This document shows, one piece after another, positions 55,757-64,000 of a stretch of 64,000 nt of DNA; position 1 is the stretch's first letter; each line of letters begins with the position of its first letter. The stretch is from Stropharia rugosoannulata. Taxonomy: Eukaryota; Basidiomycota; Agaricomycetes; Agaricales; Strophariaceae. The notes beneath the pieces are model-generated. The model was not told where the DNA came from and did not search any database. It saw only the letters and a program-made list of their open reading frames with translations. The position numbers were made by a program, and so were the translations under genes. The stretch lies in assembly GCA_028532985.1 (NCBI GenBank), contig JANCIK010000001.1, positions 3,968,001 to 4,032,000 on the forward strand, given 5' to 3'.

Positions 55757-58700
55757 ATGAATTTGAAGTTTGTCCTCGCTACCCCCTGCTTATTTTCAAT
55801 AGCGGGGTACCATGACAATCCATATGTATACGCGACCATGTTTTTCATTATTCCTTCATGCATCTTGGTTGCCTCTCGGTTCGTTAAAGTTCGCGACATT
55901 CGGTATGAACTGTGGTCCCCAAACTCTAAGCAACGACCTTTCTACCCTGGCCTGCCTTGCCAAGGCCTCAAATCCAGCATGTCTTTACCAGAGCAGGACC
56001 GTCGAGGCGATGGGCACAATTGCAGATTTGACGCAACCGTAGTTCCGCAGCACTTCTCCATGGACAACCCATGGCTAGGGTACATACGAAGAACTGCGAG
56101 GGATGATTTACCAGAATTCTTTCCCTTAGTAGAGCACTGGAAATCTCACCCTGGCGGACAAAAGGGGGTGCTACAACCGAAACTACTCTACGCCTTACAA
56201 GCTAGAGCTCAAGTAGTGGTTACTCGTTCAAAGCAGCTACAACGCATTGACAGCCTGCATCCAAGCCTTTGGAAGAACCAACCTATGATGAAAGAAGAAG
56301 CACTTTCACGGCTATCCTCTTCCCTCCCATTGGGTGAAGCCATCGATACTCTCAGTCTTGTACAGAGATCTATCAAAACGATTGACGCATGGAATCGTAT
56401 GGTTGGGAAAATTCTCGAGGAAGAAGAGTCGAACCATACGCCAGATTTCTCCATAATTCAACCAGCCGATGATGACCTCATGGGTGTATGGCTTAACGGT
56501 GCCAATGAATTTTGGGGGCTACAGCTTCTTGCACATCGGGTGCCCTGCTTCGTCATCAGTCGGGTAACCAGCACCTGCGATATAGAAAGATTCAACAGAT
56601 CGACGGTGGCTGAGAATTTGGTTGTCGGAACAGCTGTAGAACAGCTGGATAAGAGGTACAATCTCTATGATTATGAACTCTTGAAGTGTGGGGGAGACCT
56701 GCGATATCTTCAACATGACCATTGGCTTCCTATGGGTAGCTTACCTGCTGCTAAAATTGAGGATGAACTGCGAGCAAGCCCTGCCGCACATGGAGCCTTG
56801 AACATGGATGGCACTATCCGGAAGCAAAACGTTACTCTTGCAAAAGCTGATGAACTTGAGATCATCCCCCCAGCAGTTCAAGCCGTCACACCCGGAAAAT
56901 GGACGACTTGGGTTACTTGTTTCATGGATTATTCAAAGGAAACATGGTTGATACCGGTGGGGAAGAAACAACAGAAGCACGCCCATGGACACTTCTACTA
57001 CGATCGTGTTCTTAGGCGAGTAATCATTTTGGAGGAGAAAATAACTCCGCCGAGTAATTACAAGGCGAGCATTGAACTTTTCGGTCTTCCGGCTTCATCG
57101 ATACCTTTCGCGGTCTACAACGAACATGGCATTCCAGAAAAGCGACAGTCGTCGATATGGCTATACCTACAAGAAAAGCCATTACCGGGTAAAGAGGGAA
57201 CATCCTACGTTTCTACCACTTCCCGAGTGCTCTCCGCTGTCGCCACAGATTTACAACCCAATTGTTCACCCATGGGTAACACTCGAGGTATAACGCCAGA
57301 GGTCAAACCCCAAGATGCTCACCCCAGCTTTACGGTGAATGGCCAGTACCGCCGACAAGATGCTCAGCCCAATCGTACCATCAGTGCCCAATACTGTCGA
57401 CAAGACTTTCGACCTACTGCAGGGAGTTCGTCCTGGGGTGAGCGACCGAGTTCGCAAGGCGGAGCTCCGTACAGAAACAGACAAGGCGACTACTATCGAT
57501 CCCAAGAGTACAATTGGAACTCGAGATCGCGTGAGTCCTACACACGAGGTAGGAGTCCTCCACGGCGGCCAAGAAATTCCTCGTGGAGCAGGACCTCGGG
57601 TTGCCACCACAGTCCAGCTCTGAGCACGGAACGTATGAGACCCTCCTGAAGTGCTTCTCGTACTCGTAAGCAATTCAACTCTCGAGGTGCCTTGGCAGAA
57701 CATTCTGCTAATGACAAGTCTTGTTGCGAGATCAGCAATATCGTTGGGCCATCGGATTCTCTGGATGACTTTTCGCATAGGCACCACCCTGTCACACCGC
57801 AGAGTCCTCTCAGACAAGTACCATCACAGCCCAGCCCAGCAACAGTGCCATATCCTGTACGAGATCCACCGGATGAAAACATGTCCGCCCCGTTTGAGAG
57901 ACCACGATCGTTGTCTCCAATGCCCGTAGACGCACCTGAAGTCCATGAAGGACCAATTCCAAACCCAGTGGCCGGGATGGAGAGTGATTGTGATATTCTG
58001 ACGGACGCTGCTTCTATGGATATGAGACGTGAGCATATCACATCGGCAAAGGAATGTGCGGAAGACAACGCCCTAGAAGAACAGAAAAAAGTTACAATAG
58101 AGAACGAATGCGACGTTCGAACCACCGTTACCCTGAATGATATGACGGGAGGCGCTATGAGTAATAGTACTCCGGCGATGGAATGTGAGGAAGATGATGC
58201 ACCAGAAAAACAGGTAGCAATCAATTGTTCAAACGAGAGCGAGAGCGAATGCAATGTGCAGATCGACAATACTCCCAATGATACAGGAGGTGGATCTATC
58301 AGCGCTCCGGCAAAAAAATGCGAGGAAAAGTCGGCTCTGGCCAGCCCGTCTAAGCTTTCACTACTGCAACGCTTAGGAGATGTCCCCCAGCAACCAGAAA
58401 GTGTCGAGCAATACAAGAGTAACTGTCAATCTCCCAACGCCTTCGCACGCATCAGCCCGCACGATGACGCTCTAGACGAAATATTTGCTCCGGCCACTAT
58501 CGCTCCAGTCCCGGTGCTCACGCATATGTCGTTTGGGTCGCAGACGCGCTACATTGCTATATGGAACTTACCAGTTCACTACATCTGGCACAACGTTGTA
58601 GCCTGGATTAGTTCTGTGTGCGATTACTTACATTCGGTTTCTGTTGAATGCATTGTACGCACGAATGAATTGGGCCATCAAGTCTTTTGGGTGAAGTTCC

Positions 58701-59038
58701 GTTCAGTAGACAATGCTATTCGGTTCCGGGGGGTGGTCTCCTCGCGCAGTATTGAAGTAGACGGTTTGCTGGTGCACTGTGATTTTGTCTGGGCAAGCGA
58801 CTACAACGGCGCTCGAGGACGTTCCAGAGATTTCTGGCAAAGAAACGCTCTGTCGGGCAACCGTTCATTGTCAGCTCCATTTTCCGATAGTCTCTGTGTT
58901 CGCCAGGTTCCTCCACCAGACTTGCTTACGAGGTTAGGAATGAAGGTTGTTGGCACTGCCCCTGTACATCTCTCAAAGCGCCAGCGTCGTCGTCGCAATG
59001 GTTTGAATGCAATAGCTGGTCCTTCTACTTTTTCTTAG
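55757..59038 (+). pseudogene. RRM-type RNA-binding protein gene split by one in-frame TGA
   Basis: One frame runs from about 55757 to 59038 with a single stop, TGA at 57647-57649. The first part has a globular region (DNPWLGYIRRTARDDLPEFF, GVWLNGANEFWGLQLLAHRV) like uncharacterised mushroom proteins. An Arg/Tyr/Ser-rich low-complexity stretch (YYRSQEYNWNSRSRESYTRG) follows. Past the stop the frame continues SASRTRKQFNSRGALAE, then an acidic stretch. It then has an RRM-like fold (RYIAIWNLPVHYIW for RNP2, GHQVFWVKFRSVDNA for RNP1) and ends RQRRRRNGLNAIAGPSTFS. The stop falls in an Arg/Ser run, so CGA to TGA is likely. It could be read through, or be two genes. The true start is uncertain; no intron was needed. 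Confidence 0.65.
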
Positions 59039-59507
59039 CTTCTGTCGCCACATACTTACAATTAGTCTTTCTTTGCAAGCTTTGTGAATATTTTAAATAC
59101 ATTGGACTAGTTTTCTATGATGTACAGACTCTTGCTATTTACTATATCTTGACCAGCCTCCTTAAAACCAATTAGCAATACTGGTAGCAACTTGTTCCAA
59201 ATATATGTCGCTTTTCAATGTCAATCATTTGATCCAGAGTCGGAATCTGCGTACCCTGGGCGGCGCCTACTCTCGCCTACTACACCTTACACAATACAAA
59301 CAAAGCAACCGCTTGACGCGTCGTGACGTTGCCCGTACGTGAATCTCAATATTCGGTATACTACTGAGTCTCTGACGACCTGCGTACCAACAGCGTGCAC
59401 CAAGCTCGGACATCTGAGCTTCAATATTTCAATCTCCGCTTGACATTCAACCCAAGCTCCCCAGAATTGCCACAGAATCTACTATGATAGTACCACAACC
59501 AAACCGC

Positions 59508-59545
59508 GACGCTAGACCTCCTTAAAGACGCTAGACCTCCTTAAA
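59508..59545 (+). repeat. 19-bp tandem duplication
   Basis: GACGCTAGACCTCCTTAAA occurs twice head to tail (59508-59526, 59527-59545). Confidence 0.9.
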
Positions 59546-59593
59546 GATCGTCAACTATTCATCCTTCCTTTGTCGATATATATACCACGTATT

Positions 59594-60730
59594 TAGGGAG
59601 TTGACATTTATTGTCCTCCCTTCAATGCCTGCGCCAGTATACGAATTTTGCCGATACATACACGCGAGACTTTCACTGCGCACACTGTTCAAAGGAGGTT
59701 GAATGCTGTGAAGTCATTCCCTCCTGAGATATTGTTGATTGGAAGAACGGGAAAAATGGCTTTCTTACGACCGCTAATCTTTCAAGCCATGTAGTCTTGA
59801 TGTAGTCGACGACGACCAATTCTTCAATCTGATCACATACAGAATGGGGTTGAGCATACAGCACACTCTCTCGTCGTCGACTCAGCAAATGTTTTCGCTG
59901 TCTACAAACCTGTCCCGCCTCCCAAAGAAAAGACCCCGGAAGAAGATACCCCGCCGTTGACACCCTCGCTGGGGGTTCTCCCCCCACCACCGAATCTTGC
60001 GGTCTCAATAATCTACCCCCTCCGTCGCCACCCCCATCCAGTCTCCGGATATTGTTACCCTCTCTGTGGACACGAAGGCCACGGACACTGACGATGCGGA
60101 CATCTCCACGGAAGGAAACGGCTCTGGCTACTACTCCATCTCTCTCGAACCATGAACCTGTACGTCTTCACGTTCATACTTCTTTAATCTATGAGATTTT
60201 GTGGAGTTGGCATTCATGTAGATCCCTTTATTTGCACCACTAGACAAAACTGCCGACCCAGCTCCGTCACTTCTAGAGTCTATTGCAACGGATGCCAGCA
60301 GGCTCGAAGTGTACGGAGACAGTGTTTGAAGGGGTCGAATGCTAAAAATCCCTCCGTCCTGAGATACTTTCAATTGAAAGAACAGAAGTAGGACAATCTT
60401 CAATCTGTGCGAACTTGGGAGTCCATATTTATTGTCCTCCCTTCACTTGTACCAATTGTCGAAATTGCGGAGCCATGCTAGACTTTCGCAGTCGTCGTTG
60501 CCTCTCCCCCAAAATTCCCAGGAGACTCGAAGCGTAATCAAACAGTATTCAAAGGGGCTTGAATATGCCCGGGGGTTGACATTTATTCCTCCCCAACTTG
60601 CTCCAGTCCCAGCTACACTATGTCGCAAACGGTGCAATTTCAAGCCACTGGTGCTATTATTCTTGAACAGACTCGAACCATACGCAGACAGTCTTTGAAG
60701 GGGGTTGAATGCTACAGAGCATTCCCTCCT
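59594..60730 (-). repeat. alternating hairpin array, inverted relative of 31.1-31.8 kb
   Basis: Type B hairpins (reverse complement) at 59594-59621, 60417-60441 and 60571-60594. Type A at 59693-59725, 60331-60360 (degenerate) and 60700-60730. The array is in the opposite orientation to the 31-kb array and contains part of the 274-bp inverted repeat. Confidence 0.7.
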
Positions 60731-60899
60731 ACGACGCTGTGGATCGGAAGGCCAATTAACACGTTGATTGATTATGACCGCTAATCTGTCAAACTGGAAG
60801 GTCTGCGAGCTTTAGCTCAGACAATTTTAAAGTGATATTTGCGACTTCGGACGCCGTTCCAAGTCTCGTTACCCTAACCTTGATCTCGTAGTTCTCTTC
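60626..60899 (-). repeat. 274-bp inverted repeat, right copy
   Basis: Reverse complement of 30931-31204 with about two differences, same length. Confidence 0.85.
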
Positions 60900-60904
60900 A
60901 TCTC

Positions 60905-63400
60905 TGCTCGCCTATGCTAGTATAAAAGGCTGATGAAATGCGCCTCTTGATATGAACGAGCATGTGTAGCCGGTGAAGACCGTCGCCGGCAGAAGTCCGA
61001 GGACTCCTTGCACTGTGTCACACTTCTGCGCAGTAGATGGAGACAATGCCATGTCCAGCCGTCGTCTTCTTTAACGAGAACGAAGCGTGCAATGTTTTTG
61101 CTATTCAGGCTTATGTTGCAATTCGCCTCCCTTAGATAGGCACCCATTATCATCTTTTTGTCTGTTTCCCTCTCAACTATTTGTAGGGCGGTGTTAAATT
61201 TCAAAGGTGAACCACATGTGGCTATCTTCTACTTTGTAGACTACTTTATGATCTCAAGGGCAAGTAGCCATTTAGGACTCATGACGAGCGCAAGCAAGCC
61301 CACGCTTTCATCTGCGACGCGGTCAATGAGAATATATTAGTACAGGCACGGGTGCTCTGTGGACGCAGGAGGCCAAGAACCTCTGTCAAGATGCCCTCAA
61401 TGCAGGCGCTAGTCACGTCCCTACTCTCAAAAGCTACATGGCCACTACAAGGGATACCCCAAAAACGTCTCCAGATTCTATCGCGATGTCATTTATGATC
61501 TGAATATACTGGGTGCTGATATATCGGACCGCTGTTCATGGTTGCAGATAGCTCTTCTATTCCTCCCATGATCTACAACTGAGTCCCTACTGTTACAACG
61601 ATTGGGATCTGGGATCTGACCTTATTGGAACTACTAAGTAACCATGCGGAAACGTTATAAAGCTGCAGCGTATCACCTTCTAAATCTTGTTGATGGAGTT
61701 CTATGTTCAGTGACACTGTACCACAGTCAAGCGCCATGAAGGAATGCGGCCCAGCGTACGCCTCAGTGAGGGGAGTCCCGAATGCTCAACTTCCAATGTA
61801 ATGTGCGCAGGTGCGAAGAAATCCCGTTTTGTTGAATGAGAAGAAGCACTTTCTTCCTGGTTCGGTTTTGTGTATGTTGTCGACGACGCTGAGTAGCAAG
61901 CTGAGTACAAGCAAAATGGCGTAATCGAGTCCGTGGAAGAATTCGTTGCGCCCGCCCGCAGCGAAGAGCTTGGCAGACGATGTGGGTGTCTTAAAGAATG
62001 CGCTTACTGTGTAGAAGCTTCTGCTCTAGGAAAAAATATCAGCAGGACGTGCGCCATTGTTATTCCTGGCCGGGAACAGTTGAGCAAGTGCTTCCTTGTT
62101 AACCTCGCGTTGTCCAGACACCTACAGTCGAGACTAGGTGTAAGACCAGGATGAGAGACGGTACCGTGACACCCGTGTTCGGATGCTTCTTGAATACAGA
62201 TGCTTGTTAAATTCATCCCATCTCTACTTGATTTTGACAGAAAGTTTTGAGAAAGTTTTGAGCGAAGAGCACTGTAGTGATCACGATGGCTTGGCATCAA
62301 GTCATCCTACGGTCATGAGGCTTGGAAAGCCTCGAGCCTAGCTTGAGCAGGCCGGGGAAATTGAGGTTCAAAATTTCATGTTGTGTAAAATGCGCACGTA
62401 AGGCTAGTAGCGGCCAAAATCGACGTACAGTGCAGGTGGCAATACCCAACACTGCCACTGGCGCCGACCTGTGTTTGGTGACGAAAAAGATGCTTCCATC
62501 GGATATGTCATGTTTTTGGTGGCATCGTTTTGCCTTGGTTTTGGCGGGCAAAAAGGCATCGGCCTTGCCATTTGAGGAAACTCCGACGACTTTTGTTACC
62601 TTTTTGTGAGCCATACATGTCATTTTGAAAATATGACATATTTGCCGGCACATTTTTGGCCATGAAACATGCAGTGTTGCAAGTACTAGTAGTAGTACTA
62701 GTACAACTCTCTTCCTGCGCTATTAAGAACTAATGTGCTTTCAACAACAAGCAATGTTCGTGCTTGCGTTTCTTACATTCTGCACCGTCGCTATCCGTCC
62801 TTCAAATACTTGAGTATGTACCGTGACCAGGGTCCAGTAGGAGTTACTACCTACGACAGTCACTGCACGACGATGTCTGAATTCTCAGCTTGATGTTCAC
62901 ATTTGGCTTCAAGCTTGATGCAGGTTTGGTCTCGGGCTGTCTCGGGCGACCTGTATCCTACGATGGACTAACTCAAAGACCCCCTGAGTGCTGAGGCTTG
63001 GAAATGAACGCAGTGAGGACATTTACACATCAGGAAAATGACTTTTGTCCCCAGGGGCTTTGTATCTCCCTGGCACTGCCTTAGAGATCCTAAGGCAGCC
63101 AGGGCATGCAAAGCAGCCAGGGCCCTTAGGTGCACTCAGGGCAAGGTCCCTCTGCAAACAACCAGGTACAACTTTCCCAAGGCAATCCAGGGCAGCTCAA
63201 GGCATCCTAGGATCCACCAGATGGGCCTTGTATCATTCAAAGATGTTTACATATAATGCCATTTAACAAGTACTATTCAAACTTCTTATAAAAAACAAGT
63301 TATATATTGACTCTAACTACACTAGATAATACAGTATTCATGTAGATACATATAATACAACACAGTGATAGGGCGCTTATGAAGATGATAATTCTGCTTG
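60905..63400. other. gene-poor region
   Basis: About 2.5 kb without a supported gene; short frames show no family or splice support. A stretch near 61365-61500 reads LWTQEAKNLCQDALNAGASH and may be a lone exon or remnant. A perfect stem (TGCCTTAG and CTAAGGCA arms) lies at 63077-63097 in a field of CAGGGCA-like repeats. Confidence 0.4.
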
Positions 63401-63536
63401 GAATAACACGTTCAGGGGCTCGTTAGAAAGCCTGAATTAACGCAAAGAAGCTCAAAAAAACTGCGAGGCAATTGAAGAAGTTGTTCTGGAATTAGAGCAA
63501 AATTAGTCCAAGACAGGGAGATGGAGGAGGACATGG

Positions 63537-63773
63537 CTACTCACAGGCATCCAGGAATCTCAAAATTTGTGTAAGGAACGCGTTCAAACCCCACATAAAT
63601 GGTGAATAAACATGCCAAGTTGCGAAAGCCTTTGTTGAAAATTGAAGGAAGGAGATGATATTCAACTCTGCAATAGTAGTCATATGGTCAATAGGGACAT
63701 CAGATATTGAGGGCGTATCGGACGCCATAAACTGGTTGATTAGTCGATAAATATCTATAGTAAAAGACTCCAA
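63537..63773 (-). CDS. possible exon of unknown gene
   Basis: 78 codons (MESFTIDIYRLINQFMASDT...ILRFLDACE), hydrophobic and helical. Flanking sequence at 63416 and 63893 repeats GTTAGAAAGC, suggesting the area belongs to a repeat or duplicated gene running off the window. Low confidence. Confidence 0.2.
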   Translation of the reverse strand: MESFTIDIYRLINQFMASDTPSISDVPIDHMTTIAELNIISFLQFSTKAFATWHVYSPFMWGLNAFLTQILRFLDACE

Positions 63774-64000
63774 AAAGAATTAGCCAAAAATACGAACAGG
63801 AACCCAAGATATGAAGTACTTTACCTGGAGGAGGGAGGGGGAGGAGGAGCACATGGCGGATTTTTGGATTCCAAGCGACGATATATAGCGTTTGAGGGCT
63901 TGTTAGAAAGCTACAATCAAGGTGAGTTCATCATAGAAAGAATTAAGGAGATTGGAGACGAACCTATGTCAGAATCAAAGAAATACTTCAAAACTCCGAA

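Noticed and set aside
57266..58416. Minus-strand frames opposite the RRM gene
   Set aside because: Ser-rich shadow frames of the plus-strand coding sequence.
60917..61340. Opposed small frames near 61 kb
   Set aside because: No splice support and no recognisable family; treated as non-coding.

Overview
This window is nuclear DNA from a basidiomycete fungus, most likely an Agaricomycete. Genes are split by many 45-70 bp introns with CTNAY-type branch points. Two GC-AG introns occur in one gene. The mobile elements (Plavaka-type DNA transposon, Ty3/gypsy with a DLYVGYDERLL-type reverse transcriptase, Ty1/copia) and an HSPA12-like Hsp70 all fit mushrooms and relatives. The species cannot be named from the sequence alone.

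Layout. 0.25-11.1 kb is ordinary genic DNA. It holds the CCT theta chaperonin subunit (minus), two paralogous coiled-coil genes of unknown function (minus), and a 13-exon Hsp70-like ATPase gene (plus). 11.1-17.3 kb is gene-poor, with one small spliced gene, a fold-back MITE and a hairpin repeat. 17.3-25.4 kb is a nest: CpG-decayed gypsy LTR fragments in both orientations, split by a young Ty1/copia element (19043-24507) with CTCTC target duplications and LTRs of equal length that look identical where compared. 25.7-30.2 kb holds a gypsy reverse-transcriptase scrap and a ten-exon Plavaka transposase gene that is open throughout. 30.9-32 kb carries a repeat family built of two alternating hairpins, with inverted relatives at 59.6-60.7 kb. 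33-39 kb holds three spliced genes of unknown function. 39518-55558 is one complete 16-kb Ty3/gypsy element on the minus strand. 55.7-59.0 kb is an RRM-containing gene interrupted by a single TGA. The last 5 kb is sparse.

Most notable is the 16-kb gypsy element. Its gag, protease and pol frames are linked by a G-GGU-UUC minus-1 slippery site next to the gag stop, and by a UGAUG stop-start overlap. Between pol and the 3' LTR it carries four further genes on the opposite strand, each with clean GT-AG introns. LTRs, gag-pol and cargo alike are saturated with the short motif TCCGCTGAGCGG, which is absent from neighbouring host genes that were read. An element with antisense, spliced cargo and a self-labelling motif could be a self-recognition or anti-silencing system. 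That last step is inference.

A second unusual structure is inside the copia LTR: a 36-bp tandem duplication in which one copy contains a 56-bp GT...AG insert and the other looks like its precisely spliced form. All coordinates and translations were worked out by eye; no alignment or database search was run.
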